Origin: Algibacter marinivivus
Lineage (GTDB): Bacteria > Bacteroidota > Bacteroidia > Flavobacteriales > Flavobacteriaceae
Assembly (NCBI RefSeq): GCF_003143755.1
Contig: NZ_QFRI01000001.1
Coordinates: 1 to 64,000 of the forward strand
Reading direction: 5' to 3'
DNA length: 64,000 bases
A model generated the notes under the pieces. It had not been told where the DNA came from. It made no database searches and worked only from the letters and a program-made list of their open reading frames with translations. The position numbers were made by a program, and so were the translations under genes. The stretch's first letter is position 1. The number at the start of each line of letters is the position of its first letter. This document shows positions 16,706 through 25,080 of this stretch, piece by piece.

Positions 16706-17605
16706 ATGAACAATATTAAAGTTAATTTTAGCATCAAAGACCTAGAAAACCTAACAGGTATAAAGGCTCATACCATTAGGATATGGGAAAAAAGATATAA
16801 TTTGTTAAGTCCAAACAGATCTGAAACTAATATAAGAAATTACAGTTTAACCAGCTTTCAGAAACTCCTAAACATCTCATATTTAAATAATAACGGTCTA
16901 AAAATCTCTAAAATTGCTGATCTTGATGAGGAAGAAATTCCTATTAGAGTTAGAGAGATAGCCTCTAGAGCCAAAGTTGAAGATCATGCCATTAATGCTC
17001 TTAAAATGGCAATGATTAATTTTGATCAAGTTTTATTTTACAGTACTTACAACAACCTCTTAGAAAATAAAACATTTAGTGAGATATTTTATTCCGTATT
17101 TTTACCATTACTTAATGAAATAGGTTTATTATGGCAAACTAATACTATAACACCTGCCCATGAACATTTCTTATCTGTTCATATTAAACAAAAAATACTT
17201 TTAAATACTGAACGATTACAGCTTCTAGAACCAAAACCAGTTTCTAAAACTTTTGTTCTATTTTTGCCTGATAATGAAATTCATGATATCGGATTATTAT
17301 TTATCAACTATCAATTGAGAAGTAAAGGATATCATACTATATTTCTAGGAGAAAGTGTTCCTATGGAAAGTCTTTCAGATCTTTTAGAATTTTTTAATGA
17401 AATAACCTTCATTTCATATTTCACAGTATATCCTGAAACCAAAGACATACCTGATTACTTAAAGAATTTTAGTGATTTACTTCTTGAAAAAGATAATACA
17501 GAACTTTTAATATTAGGTAAAAAACTTACCGATATAGACTTAAAAAACACTCCTGAAAAAATTTCTATCTTTAATTCTATTGAAAATTTAGTTAAAGATT
17601 TATAA
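16706..17605 (+). CDS. MerR-family regulator with B12-binding domain (CarH-like)
   Basis: 299 residues from the ATG at 16706 (a TTG one codon upstream is unlikely). The MerR helix-turn-helix is at 8-75 (SIKDLENLTGIKAHTIRIWEKRYNLLSPNRSETNIRNY). A helical bundle carries W143-x9-E153-H154 (WQTNTITPAHEH), the CarH photosensor motif. The B12-binding fold has EIHDIG (191-196), with His193 the expected lower cobalt ligand, and GYHTIFLGESVPMESL. CarH represses carotenoid genes in the dark with adenosylcobalamin and lets go in light; the crt operon lies 44 bases downstream. Gln144 replaces the His that follows Trp in Thermus CarH and ligates cobalt after illumination, so light-state chemistry may differ. 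Autoregulation is suggested by the shared upstream motif. Confidence 0.9.
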   Translation: MNNIKVNFSIKDLENLTGIKAHTIRIWEKRYNLLSPNRSETNIRNYSLTSFQKLLNISYLNNNGLKISKIADLDEEEIPIRVREIASRAKVEDHAINALKMAMINFDQVLFYSTYNNLLENKTFSEIFYSVFLPLLNEIGLLWQTNTITPAHEHFLSVHIKQKILLNTERLQLLEPKPVSKTFVLFLPDNEIHDIGLLFINYQLRSKGYHTIFLGESVPMESLSDLLEFFNEITFISYFTVYPETKDIPDYLKNFSDLLLEKDNTELLILGKKLTDIDLKNTPEKISIFNSIENLVKDL

Positions 17606-17610
17606 ATATT

Positions 17611-17648
17611 TTATTTTTGTTTAACTTTTAATTATATTTGTTAAACAA
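17611..17648 (+). promoter_or_regulatory. crtI promoter with candidate operator inverted repeat
   Basis: TTGTTTAAC (17617-17625) and GTTAAACAA (17640-17648) form a perfect 9-bp inverted repeat with a 14-base spacer. Two -7 boxes lie here, TATTTTTG (17612-17619) and TATATTTG (17633-17640), the latter overlapping the right arm. The left part, TTATTTTTGTTTAA, is identical to the regulator's own promoter at 16676-16689. Occupation by a MerR-type protein would block RNA polymerase. Confidence 0.5.
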
Positions 17649-17649
17649 T

Positions 17650-19134
17650 ATGAAATCAACTGTAAATATAATAGGTTCTGGGTTTTCTTCTCTCGCAGCT
17701 TCATGCTATTTAGCAAAAGCTGGTTATGAAGTTACTATCTTTGAAAAAAATACTACTATAGGTGGTCGAGCAAGACAACTCATTAAAGATGGTTTCACAT
17801 TTGACATAGGTCCAACTTGGTATTGGATGCCAGACGTTTTTGAGCGTTTCTTTTCTGATTTTAACAAAAAACCTTCAGATTATTACACTTTAGAAAAATT
17901 GAATCCTGCCTATAGTGTATATTTTGGTGAAGATGATTATATTACGATAGAAGATACTCTAGAAAAAATCACTAAAGCTTTTGAAAACGAAGAACCTGGA
18001 AGCTCTAAAAAACTAAAAACCTTCATAAGTAAAGCAAAAAGTAATTACGATATCGCAATTAAAGATTTAGTTTATAATCCTGGTGTTTCACCCTTAGAGC
18101 TAATTACACCTGCAACCATCAAAAAAATAAATCAATTTTTTAGCACCATCAAAAAGGATGTTAGAAAAGAATTTAAAAATGATAGGTTGATTAAAATACT
18201 TGAGTTTCCTGTGCTTTTTTTAGGTGCAAAACCAAGTGACACTCCGTCTTTCTACAGTTTCATGAATTATGCAGATTTTGGTCTTGGTACTTTTCACCCA
18301 AAAAAAGGGATGTATCAAGTTATACTAGCCATGGAGAATTTAGCAAAAGAACTAGGTGTTAAAATAAAAGTTAACTCACCTATTGATAAAATTATAGTTG
18401 AAAATGGAGAGGCCAAAGGTTTATTATCAAATGGTAAAAACCATTACTCAGATATTGTTGTTAGTGGCGCTGATTATCATCACACAGAAACACTTTTAGA
18501 ACAATCAAAAAGACAATACTCTGAAAATTACTGGAAAAAAAAGACTTTTGCTCCTTCTTCACTACTTTTCTATGTAGGTTTTGATAAAAAATTAAAAAAT
18601 GTAAATCATCATACATTATTTTTTGATGTTGACTTTGATATACACGCTGAAGCTATTTATGACAATCCTAAGTGGCCAGAGAATCCTCTTTTTTATGCTA
18701 GTTTTCCTAGTATTACAGATGGTAATGCTGCACCCGATGGAAAAGAAGCTGGAATCTTTTTAATTCCACTTGCTCCAGGTCTAAATGATACTGCAGAATT
18801 GAGAAATGAATACTTTGATAAAATCATTAATCGTTTTGAAAAACTTACATCACAAAACGTAAAAAGTGATATTATATTTAAAGAAAGCTTTTGCATCAAT
18901 GATTTTATTAAAGATTATAACTCATACAAAGGAAATGCATATGGGATGGCAAACACATTATTACAAACCGCTTTTTTAAGACCAAAAATAAAAAGCAAAA
19001 AAGTTGAAAATTTATTTTTCACCGGCCAATTAACAGTTCCAGGTCCTGGCGTTCCGCCCTCATTAATTTCAGGAAAATTGGTAGCCGATTTAGTAACAAA
19101 ACATCACAGCATTTTACATGAAAGCACTATTTGA
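17650..19134 (+). CDS. crtI: Phytoene desaturase
   Basis: 494 residues from the ATG at 17650; an in-frame TTG at 17638 lies inside the promoter and is rejected. CrtI oxidises phytoene to lycopene. The N-terminal FAD-binding Rossmann motif is IIGSGFSSLAASCYLAKAGYEVTIFEKN, followed by GGRARQ and the FDIGPTWYWMPDVFERFF segment typical of bacterial CrtI. The C-terminal NLFFTGQLTVPGPGVPPSLISGKLVAD is the family signature. It overlaps crtB by 17 bases, implying translational coupling. First gene of the carotenoid operon. Confidence 0.96.
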   Translation: MKSTVNIIGSGFSSLAASCYLAKAGYEVTIFEKNTTIGGRARQLIKDGFTFDIGPTWYWMPDVFERFFSDFNKKPSDYYTLEKLNPAYSVYFGEDDYITIEDTLEKITKAFENEEPGSSKKLKTFISKAKSNYDIAIKDLVYNPGVSPLELITPATIKKINQFFSTIKKDVRKEFKNDRLIKILEFPVLFLGAKPSDTPSFYSFMNYADFGLGTFHPKKGMYQVILAMENLAKELGVKIKVNSPIDKIIVENGEAKGLLSNGKNHYSDIVVSGADYHHTETLLEQSKRQYSENYWKKKTFAPSSLLFYVGFDKKLKNVNHHTLFFDVDFDIHAEAIYDNPKWPENPLFYASFPSITDGNAAPDGKEAGIFLIPLAPGLNDTAELRNEYFDKIINRFEKLTSQNVKSDIIFKESFCINDFIKDYNSYKGNAYGMANTLLQTAFLRPKIKSKKVENLFFTGQLTVPGPGVPPSLISGKLVADLVTKHHSILHESTI

Positions 19135-19957
19135 TACCGTTTCTTACAATAGCAGTAAGCTAGTAACAAAAACATATAGCACGTCTTTCTCGTTAGCTAC
19201 CAAAATGCTTTACAACACAATTAGAGGAGACATTTATAATATCTATGGTTTTGTAAGATTTGCTGATGAAATTGTAGATTCTTTTCATGATTATAATAAA
19301 GAGGAGTTATTCAATAAGTTTTCAGATGATTTAGAACATGCTCTTGAAAATAGAATAAGTCTTAATCCTATTCTTAATTCATTTCAATATACATTTCATA
19401 AATATAATATAGATAAACCTCTTGTTGATGCGTTTATGAAAAGTATGCGTCTAGATTTACACAAAACAAAATATCTAACTGAAGAGGAATACAAAGATTA
19501 CATATATGGCTCTGCAGATGTTGTTGGACTAATGTGCTTAAAGGTCTTTGTTAAAGGAGATAGACTTAAGTATAATGAGCTTAAAGATACCGCCATGGCT
19601 TTAGGTTCTGCTTTTCAAAAAGTAAATTTCCTTAGGGATTTAAAAGCAGATTTTGAAGGTTTGGATAGGACTTACTTCCCAAATACGGACTTAAAAAATC
19701 TCGATGAATCATCAAAAAAAGAAATTATTGATGACATTGAAAAAGATTTTGAAAAAGGGTTAAGTGGTATAAAAAAATTACCAATTGAAGCTAAGTTTGG
19801 AGTATTTATGGCTTATAGATACTACAGCCAACTTCTTAAAAAACTCAAAAAAACACCTGCATTAAAAATAAAAGATTCTAGAATACGGGTTTCTAACCCA
19901 AAAAAAATAGAACTTTTAGCAAGGAGTTATATAAAATATCAATTAAATTTAATGTAA
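19118..19957 (+). CDS. crtB: Phytoene synthase
   Basis: 279 residues, full length. It condenses two geranylgeranyl diphosphates to phytoene, the first committed carotenoid step. The two aspartate-rich magnesium-diphosphate motifs are FADEIVDSF and NFLRDLKADFEGLDRTYFP, and the squalene/phytoene synthase start YSTSFSLATKML is present. It overlaps crtI by 17 bases and is followed 10 bases later by crtZ. Confidence 0.96.
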   Translation: MKALFDTVSYNSSKLVTKTYSTSFSLATKMLYNTIRGDIYNIYGFVRFADEIVDSFHDYNKEELFNKFSDDLEHALENRISLNPILNSFQYTFHKYNIDKPLVDAFMKSMRLDLHKTKYLTEEEYKDYIYGSADVVGLMCLKVFVKGDRLKYNELKDTAMALGSAFQKVNFLRDLKADFEGLDRTYFPNTDLKNLDESSKKEIIDDIEKDFEKGLSGIKKLPIEAKFGVFMAYRYYSQLLKKLKKTPALKIKDSRIRVSNPKKIELLARSYIKYQLNLM

Positions 19958-19967
19958 ATTTTACGTG

Positions 19968-20420
19968 ATGCACACATTATATTGGATACTTACATTTTTA
20001 GGCACCTATTGTTTTATGGAATTTATGGCTTGGTTTACTCACAAGTACATCATGCATGGTATATTATGGAATTTACACAAAGATCATCATCACAAAGACC
20101 ATGATAGTTGGTTTGAGAGAAACGATGCCTTCTTTATTTTTTACGCTGTTGTTAGTATAGGTTTCTTTTTACTCTGGAAATACACAAGTTTTTGGCCTGG
20201 TCTCCCTATCGGTTTAGGTATTTTTGCTTATGGTCTGTCTTATTTTTTAGTTCATGATATTTTTATTCATCAACGATTTAAGCTTTTTAGAAATGCAAAT
20301 AATTGGTATGCAAAAGGTGTAAGACGTGCACACAAAATTCATCATAAACACTTAGGGAAAGAACATGGAGAATGCTTTGGGATGCTATTCGTTCCTTTTA
20401 AATACTTTAAAAACAAATAA
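19968..20420 (+). CDS. crtZ: Beta-carotene hydroxylase
   Basis: 150 residues from the ATG at 19968 (a GTG one codon earlier is less likely). It is an integral-membrane di-iron hydroxylase that adds 3-OH groups to beta-carotene, giving zeaxanthin. Histidine clusters are HKYIMH (25-30), HKDHHHKDH (37-45), HDIFIH and HKIHHKH, the fatty-acid-hydroxylase pattern of CrtZ. Four hydrophobic segments are visible. Its stop codon shares a base with the start of the next gene. Confidence 0.93.
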   Translation: MHTLYWILTFLGTYCFMEFMAWFTHKYIMHGILWNLHKDHHHKDHDSWFERNDAFFIFYAVVSIGFFLLWKYTSFWPGLPIGLGIFAYGLSYFLVHDIFIHQRFKLFRNANNWYAKGVRRAHKIHHKHLGKEHGECFGMLFVPFKYFKNK

Positions 20421-21112
20421 TGGATTATTTATATCTATTATTAAACCTAGGGTCTTTAAGTGTACCTTTTCTATTTAGTTTTCATCCAAAATTAAAATTC
20501 TATAAACTGTGGAAGCCTTTATTTATTGGAATAATCTTTAGCATGTTAATTTTTATTCCTTGGGATATTATTTTTACAAAACAAGGGATTTGGGGCTTTA
20601 ATGAAACTTATTTTTTAGGCACAAAATTATTTTACTTACCTATTGAAGAATGGTTGTTTTTTATATGCATACCCTACGCTTGTGTTTTTACACATTATGC
20701 ATTAGTTTATTATTTTCCTAATTTGAAATTATCAAAAGGAAAAACAAAAATCATAAGTTATTTATTTATTTTAATACTAATTACACTAGCTTTTACTAAT
20801 TATGATAAATGGTATAGCCTAATTAATTTCTCATTAGCAGCCATATTAACCAGTTTTGTAATAAATATTAGAACCGAATTATTACGTAGTTTTTACTTAA
20901 CATTTCTAGTGATGTTAATTCCTTTTTTTATCGTAAATGGTATTTTAACAGGTAGTTTTATCGAAAATGAAGTAGTTTGGTATAATAACTTAGAAAACTT
21001 AAATATTAGATTATTCTCTATTCCTATTGAAGATACTGTTTATGCTTTCTCACTTATTCTACTAAATTTATTTATAATGGATTTGATAGAAACTAAACAT
21101 GAGACTACTTAA
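20420..21112 (+). CDS. Lycopene cyclase, fused CrtYc-Yd type
   Basis: 230 residues, about six or seven membrane segments. Two related halves each carry a WGF/WYN plus PIEE/PIED motif: WGFNETYFLGTKLFYLPIEEW in the first and WYNNLENLNIRLFSIPIEDTVY in the second. This is the duplicated lycopene cyclase domain seen as CrtYc and CrtYd subunits in actinobacteria and as a single fused protein in Bacteroidota and archaea. It cyclises lycopene to beta-carotene. It starts inside the crtZ stop (TAATG) and is the last crt gene; its 3' end overlaps a convergent gene by 8 bases. Confidence 0.92.
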   Translation: MDYLYLLLNLGSLSVPFLFSFHPKLKFYKLWKPLFIGIIFSMLIFIPWDIIFTKQGIWGFNETYFLGTKLFYLPIEEWLFFICIPYACVFTHYALVYYFPNLKLSKGKTKIISYLFILILITLAFTNYDKWYSLINFSLAAILTSFVINIRTELLRSFYLTFLVMLIPFFIVNGILTGSFIENEVVWYNNLENLNIRLFSIPIEDTVYAFSLILLNLFIMDLIETKHETT

Positions 21113-21665
21113 GCAAATCGTTAATAACTTCTTTAACTGATTCACTATTCCAATTAGCTGCACCAGTTTTATCAATAATAATTCTACCAGATTTATCAAT
21201 TAAAAATGTTCTGGGTATACTAGATATATTAAATTTATTAGGATATTCACTTATTGGTTTATATACTTTAAATGTATATTCCTTTTCATTCATAAATTTA
21301 CTAATAACAGAGAATTTTTCATCTGAAACAAAAACAAATTCAACTACATCTTTATAATCCTCATATAAAGCTTGCATACTAGACATTTCCGCTATACATG
21401 GTGGACACCAAGTAGCCCAAAAATTAATTAAAACTACTTTACCTTTTGTGCTTTTGAAATTAAAAGAGAGACCTGATTCATCTTTCAATATCCAATTATA
21501 ATCTTCAACTATAATTTGATTAGACTCATCAATTATTGACGGACTAAAAAGCGCTAAACTTTTATGCAATAACACTTGTATTGGTTGTCTTGTTTGAGGA
21601 ATAAGCAGCAAACCTATTAAGGTAAAAAATACAATGTTCTTTATTTTTCCTTTTGATAATTTCAT
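21105..21665 (-). CDS. TlpA/ResA-like thioredoxin-fold protein
   Basis: 186 residues from the ATG at 21665; an ATG four codons upstream lies next to the terminator stem of the preceding gene. One N-terminal membrane anchor (about 9-22) places the domain in the periplasm. The thioredoxin fold has the redox motif WATWCPPCIAEM and the cis-Pro segment SSIPRTFLIDKSGRI. TlpA/ResA relatives reduce cytochrome c or other periplasmic cysteines; the partner here is unknown. It ends 8 bases inside the convergent lycopene cyclase gene. Confidence 0.9.
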   Translation of the reverse strand: MKLSKGKIKNIVFFTLIGLLLIPQTRQPIQVLLHKSLALFSPSIIDESNQIIVEDYNWILKDESGLSFNFKSTKGKVVLINFWATWCPPCIAEMSSMQALYEDYKDVVEFVFVSDEKFSVISKFMNEKEYTFKVYKPISEYPNKFNISSIPRTFLIDKSGRIIIDKTGAANWNSESVKEVINDLLK

Positions 21666-21671
21666 AGTAAA

Positions 21672-21710
21672 AAACAATAAGGCATAGTATCTAGATAGAA
21701 ACTATGCCTT
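21672..21710 (-). terminator. Terminator of the RskA-like lipoprotein gene
   Basis: AAGGCATAGT (21679-21688) pairs perfectly with ACTATGCCTT (21701-21710), followed on the minus strand by ATTGTTTTTT. Confidence 0.75.
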
Positions 21711-21735
21711 AAATCTAACAAAATAAACTTTAACC

Positions 21736-22620
21736 TTATCTAGTAACTGTACCTGTTGGTAAAGACCCTAAGTTTTGACCAAAGTTATGCGTTGCAGGAG
21801 CAGTTTCTTGTCCTGCAGTTCCTACTAAGGGCTTCATTGCAAATGGAGCTGGAGAATTATCTGGAACAGGCTCAACTGAAATTACTACAGTTCTTCCTCT
21901 TACATCTAAAGGAAATGTTTCGCCTGCTGGGGCATTTAAAAAGAAATCTTCTCCTGGAATTGGAGGGCCCATTTTAAATTCATCACCACTAAACAGATTA
22001 AAATCATCTCTTCCATCAAAATCAGTAAATACACCTGTCGTTATAGGCCCTGATTCTCCTACTACCCAACCTTCGTATGCCCAACCTGCAGATAATGTAG
22101 GCAAAACAAAATTTGGAGTTGGAGGAGCTCCTGGTGTTCCAAACCATACACCATATTGGTCATTCATATTGTTAGGATTACCTGGATCAATTTCATCTGT
22201 TGGAGATCTTAAAAAGAAAGCTCCTGCCGCATTACTAAAATCTCCAACTATAGCTGAGTTTACATTAGCTGAGTTTCCAGTGAAATCACCTACCAAAAGC
22301 TTTGTATCTGCTGGAGCAGGGTCTGAGTCAATTGCAGGCTCTATAGATAATACAAATCTAGTTGCAGAATCAAGTGTTTCCTTTGATATCGAGAAACTTG
22401 TTTCTGATAAATCCCCATTATCATTTACCGTAAATACACCTGTAGAAACAGGGTTTCCATCTACAATTATCCATCCTTCGTAAACAAAATCATTTCCTAA
22501 ATTTTCTAACCCGTCTAAAGATAAGTTTAATCTTGATGTTACGATTCCATCGTCATCATTACTACATGAAGTAGCAAAAATTCCTGCCGCTAATACTAAT
22601 AAAAACATTTTTTTAATCAT
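21736..22620 (-). CDS. Lipoprotein with two RskA-like repeats
   Basis: 294 residues, lipoprotein signal with lipobox ATSC (Cys19). The mature protein holds two related units: LNLSLDGLENLGNDFVYEGWIIVDGNPVSTGVF (about 31-63, given here only as a locator, motif YEGWI-V-G-P-STGVF) and a second with YEGWVVGESGPITTGVF (about 185). This YEGW...TGxF pattern is that of the extracytoplasmic part of anti-sigma factor RskA, but no sigma-binding or membrane helix is present and no sigma factor is near. Gly/Pro-rich. A -7 box TATTTTTG is at 22651-22658. Function unknown. Confidence 0.8.
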   Translation of the reverse strand: MIKKMFLLVLAAGIFATSCSNDDDGIVTSRLNLSLDGLENLGNDFVYEGWIIVDGNPVSTGVFTVNDNGDLSETSFSISKETLDSATRFVLSIEPAIDSDPAPADTKLLVGDFTGNSANVNSAIVGDFSNAAGAFFLRSPTDEIDPGNPNNMNDQYGVWFGTPGAPPTPNFVLPTLSAGWAYEGWVVGESGPITTGVFTDFDGRDDFNLFSGDEFKMGPPIPGEDFFLNAPAGETFPLDVRGRTVVISVEPVPDNSPAPFAMKPLVGTAGQETAPATHNFGQNLGSLPTGTVTR

Positions 22621-22650
22621 GATATTTTTTTTTTAAGTTGTTTAATACTT

Positions 22651-22658
22651 CAAAAATA
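22651..22658 (-). promoter_or_regulatory. Probable -7 box of the RskA-like lipoprotein gene
   Basis: Reads TATTTTTG on the minus strand, 30 bases before the ATG; no clear -33 element. Confidence 0.4.
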
Positions 22659-22678
22659 TATCTCCTATAGATTATAAA

Positions 22679-22696
22679 ATGTTAGCTACCTAACAT
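22679..22696 (-). terminator. Short hairpin at the end of the Crp/Fnr gene
   Basis: ATGTTAG / CTAACAT, 7-bp perfect stem with a CTAC loop directly at the gene's stop; only a weak T-run follows. Confidence 0.4.
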
Positions 22697-23367
22697 TAGG
22701 CGCTTTTTTGGTGAATTCTTATTTCTTTTCTTGTAAATTCTATGATATTTTCTTCTTTTAACTCATTTAAAAGAATATTTAATGTAGGCCTTGATGTGCC
22801 AATTAATGAAGCTATGTCTTTTTGTGTATAAGGGTGCTGAATCACTTTATCTCCAGTTTTTTCACAATCATAACCAAATTCCATACATAACTCATCAAGA
22901 AATTCTACTAACCTAGTTTTTGCGTCTTTGAAAAGTAAAAGTTGAAGACGTCTTTCCAATTTTTTCAACCTAAATCCAATGACTTTATATATTTTTAAAC
23001 TAAACGTTTGATTATTGCGCATTAAATCATGCATGGTATTTACTCCAACTGGACAAATACTTGTAGTATTATCTATGGATTGAGCAAACTCTTCTCTTGT
23101 AGACTCTCCTAAAATAGCAGTTTCCCCAAAAATTTCTCCACGCGTTAAAATAGCTTTTACTACTTCTTCTCCATCTTCATTGTAATATCCAATTTTAACT
23201 TTCCCTTTTTCAATTAAGTAAACCTTATTTGCAGAATCATCTTCAAAATAGATATAGTCTTTTTTCTTATAGGCATCAAAATCATGATCTTTTTTGTAGG
23301 CTTTGAATTTGTGTGGACAAAGCACCTTGAAAAGATTAACATCGTCAAAAAACCAAAGTGATTTCAT
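22696..23367 (-). CDS. Crp/Fnr-family transcriptional regulator
   Basis: 223 residues. The N-terminal cyclic-nucleotide-binding-like jelly roll has LIEKGKVKIGYYNEDGEEVVKAILTRGEIFGETAILGES, the conserved GEIFGE turn, but the phosphate-binding Arg-Ser of true cAMP receptors is not evident. The C-terminal winged helix (about 170-215) has TQKDIASLIGTSRPTLNILLNELKEENII. There is no cysteine cluster suggesting an Fnr-type iron-sulphur centre. Relatives in Flavobacteriia are common, with unknown effectors. Monocistronic. Confidence 0.93.
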   Translation of the reverse strand: MKSLWFFDDVNLFKVLCPHKFKAYKKDHDFDAYKKKDYIYFEDDSANKVYLIEKGKVKIGYYNEDGEEVVKAILTRGEIFGETAILGESTREEFAQSIDNTTSICPVGVNTMHDLMRNNQTFSLKIYKVIGFRLKKLERRLQLLLFKDAKTRLVEFLDELCMEFGYDCEKTGDKVIQHPYTQKDIASLIGTSRPTLNILLNELKEENIIEFTRKEIRIHQKSA

Positions 23368-23430
23368 TATTATTTGAGATTTGTTAGATGCTTTTATGTC
23401 GAAAAAAGGAGCTTACACTTACAAAAAAGC

Positions 23431-23458
23431 ATAAAAAAACCTCCAGATAGTGGAGGTT
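23431..23458 (-). terminator. Terminator of the DUF5606 gene
   Basis: AACCTCCA / TGGAGGTT stem with a GATAG loop, followed on the minus strand by TTTTTTTAT. Confidence 0.85.
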
Positions 23459-23481
23459 AATATTATGTGTGTGTATCGAGT

Positions 23482-23910
23482 TTATTCTTCTTCGTCTGAA
23501 GATTTTTCATCTTCATCACCTACCAAATCATCCAACATATTATGTTGTTGTAATAGATTATACCACTGGATTACTTTCTTTATATCACTGGCATAAACTC
23601 TATCTTCATCGTAATCTGGTAAAACACTAAAGAAATATTCTTCTAATTTATCTTTACCGTCTTTAGGCTTAACTGAAGCTTGCTGCCCATTTTCCTTATC
23701 TTTTATATTTTGAAAAACTTGACGTAAAGGAATTTCTTCTGATAATGTATAAATAGCAATTTCACTTAAAACACTTACATTATTTTGTATGCTTACAGAG
23801 ATACGTTTTTTATCAATCATAGACTCTGCAACAAAACCACCACGTGTTTGTGTTATTAACTTGTATAACCCAGGCTTTCCTGATATTGAAATAACTTTTT
23901 CTAAACTCAT
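23482..23910 (-). CDS. DUF5606-family protein
   Basis: 142 residues, cytoplasmic, starting MSLEKVISISGKPGLYKLITQTRGGFVAES, which I recognise as a conserved Flavobacteriia family (DUF5606). The N-terminal half is beta-rich, with KRISVSIQNNVSVLSEIAIYT, the middle is charged, and the C-terminus is a strongly acidic tail (DDLVGDEDEKSSDEEE). No activity is known. It is downstream of def, with a 54-base gap, and probably in the same transcription unit. Confidence 0.88.
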   Translation of the reverse strand: MSLEKVISISGKPGLYKLITQTRGGFVAESMIDKKRISVSIQNNVSVLSEIAIYTLSEEIPLRQVFQNIKDKENGQQASVKPKDGKDKLEEYFFSVLPDYDEDRVYASDIKKVIQWYNLLQQHNMLDDLVGDEDEKSSDEEE

Positions 23911-23964
23911 AAATTACTTTTTAAAGGGCGCAAATATCAAATGTTTCTTGATGTCTTGCAAATA

Positions 23965-24555
23965 TTATCGCTTCTTTTTTTGAGCTGGAAAGCGCATTCT
24001 ATAGTCTATATTTATTTTTCCTTTTGAAATATTAGACAACTTTCCTTTTATCAAACGCTTTTTTAAACTTGATAGTTTATCAGTAAACAAAATACCTTCA
24101 ATATGATCATATTCATGCTGAATAACTCTTGCTATAAGACCGTCAAATGATTCTTTATGCGCTTTAAAATTCTCATCTAAATATTCTACAGTAATATTTG
24201 GTTTTCTAAATACATCTTCCCTAACATCAGGGATGCTTAAACAGCCCTCATTAAACGCCCACTCATCACCTTTTTCTTCAACAATTTTAGCATTTATAAA
24301 AGTACGCTTAAAAGCTTTTAACTCTTTTTGCTCTTCTTCAGTAAAAACGTCATCTTCAGCAAAAGGAGAAGTATCAACCAAAAATAAACGAATAGGCAAT
24401 CCAATTTGAGGTGCAGCAAGCCCTACACCATAAGCATTATACATGGTCTCATACATGTTTTCTAAAAGCGTATCAAACTTTGGATATTCTGGAGTAATAT
24501 CCTTTGCTTTCTTTTTTAAAACAGGGTCTCCGTAAGCTACTATTGGTAAAATCAT
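23965..24555 (-). CDS. def: Peptide deformylase
   Basis: 196 residues from the ATG at 24555. An ATG eight codons upstream (24579) overlaps the -7 box and is rejected. The enzyme removes the formyl group from new proteins. All three family motifs are present: GVGLAAPQIG (motif 1), EGCLSIPDV (motif 2, metal-binding Cys) and HEYDHIEG (motif 3, HExxH-type metal site). The C-terminal tail is basic. It lies downstream of ruvX, with a promoter between, and upstream of the DUF5606 gene. Confidence 0.96.
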   Translation of the reverse strand: MILPIVAYGDPVLKKKAKDITPEYPKFDTLLENMYETMYNAYGVGLAAPQIGLPIRLFLVDTSPFAEDDVFTEEEQKELKAFKRTFINAKIVEEKGDEWAFNEGCLSIPDVREDVFRKPNITVEYLDENFKAHKESFDGLIARVIQHEYDHIEGILFTDKLSSLKKRLIKGKLSNISKGKINIDYRMRFPAQKKKR

Positions 24556-24576
24556 TCTACTTATTGTTAATGCTTG

Positions 24577-24584
24577 CAAAAATA
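24577..24584 (-). promoter_or_regulatory. Probable -7 box of def
   Basis: Reads TATTTTTG on the minus strand, 21 bases before the chosen ATG; -33 not clear. Confidence 0.45.
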
Positions 24585-24641
24585 CAATACTTATAGTTGT
24601 TCTTTAGTATTTAACAAAAAATTATTCTTTATGAAATTTAA

Positions 24642-25052
24642 CTATTTGGAATATAAATAACTTTGTAAAATAAGTGTTGCACTAATCTGGTCTATTAGTG
24701 CTTTATTTTTTCTTTGATTCTTTTTTAAACCACTATCAATCATCGTTTGGAAAGCCATTTTTGAAGTAAAACGCTCATCAACACGTATAATAGGAATACT
24801 TGGTATTACTTTTTCTAATTTATCAATAAAACTTGTAATGTGGACTTCACTTTCAGAAGCTGTATTATCCATTTGTTTAGGCTCGCCTACTAAAAATAAT
24901 TCTACAGATTCTTTAGATATATAATCTTTTAAAAAAGATAGTAATTCTTTGGTATTAACTGTGGTTAAACCTGATGCTATAATCTGCAACTCATCAGTTA
25001 CAGCTATACCTGTTCGCTTAGTTCCAAAATCAATTGCCAAAATTCTAGCCAT
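24642..25052 (-). CDS. ruvX: Putative Holliday junction resolvase / pre-16S rRNA nuclease (YqgF)
   Basis: 136 residues, full length for the YqgF/RuvX family, an RNase H-like fold. It begins MARILAIDFGTKRTGIAVTD, with the catalytic Asp in DFGTKRTG. VELFLVGEPKQMDNTASES, RVDERFTSKMAFQTM and KNKALIDQISATLILQSYL (last Asp) are the other family blocks. E. coli YqgF matures the 5' end of 16S rRNA. A -7 box at 25066-25073 precedes the start. Confidence 0.95.
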   Translation of the reverse strand: MARILAIDFGTKRTGIAVTDELQIIASGLTTVNTKELLSFLKDYISKESVELFLVGEPKQMDNTASESEVHITSFIDKLEKVIPSIPIIRVDERFTSKMAFQTMIDSGLKKNQRKNKALIDQISATLILQSYLYSK

Positions 25053-25065
25053 AAGTTATTTTTTG

Positions 25066-25073
25066 CAAAAATA
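25066..25073 (-). promoter_or_regulatory. Probable -7 box of ruvX
   Basis: Reads TATTTTTG on the minus strand, 13 bases before the ruvX ATG; -33 not clear. Confidence 0.4.
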
Positions 25074-25080
25074 GTGCATT

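Noticed and set aside
17638-17649. TTG at 17638 as start of crtI
   Set aside because: It is the end of the TATATTTG box; the ATG at 17650 begins the Rossmann motif.
24556-24579. Upstream ATG of def at 24579
   Set aside because: It overlaps the -7 box at 24577-24584; deformylase homology starts at the ATG at 24555.
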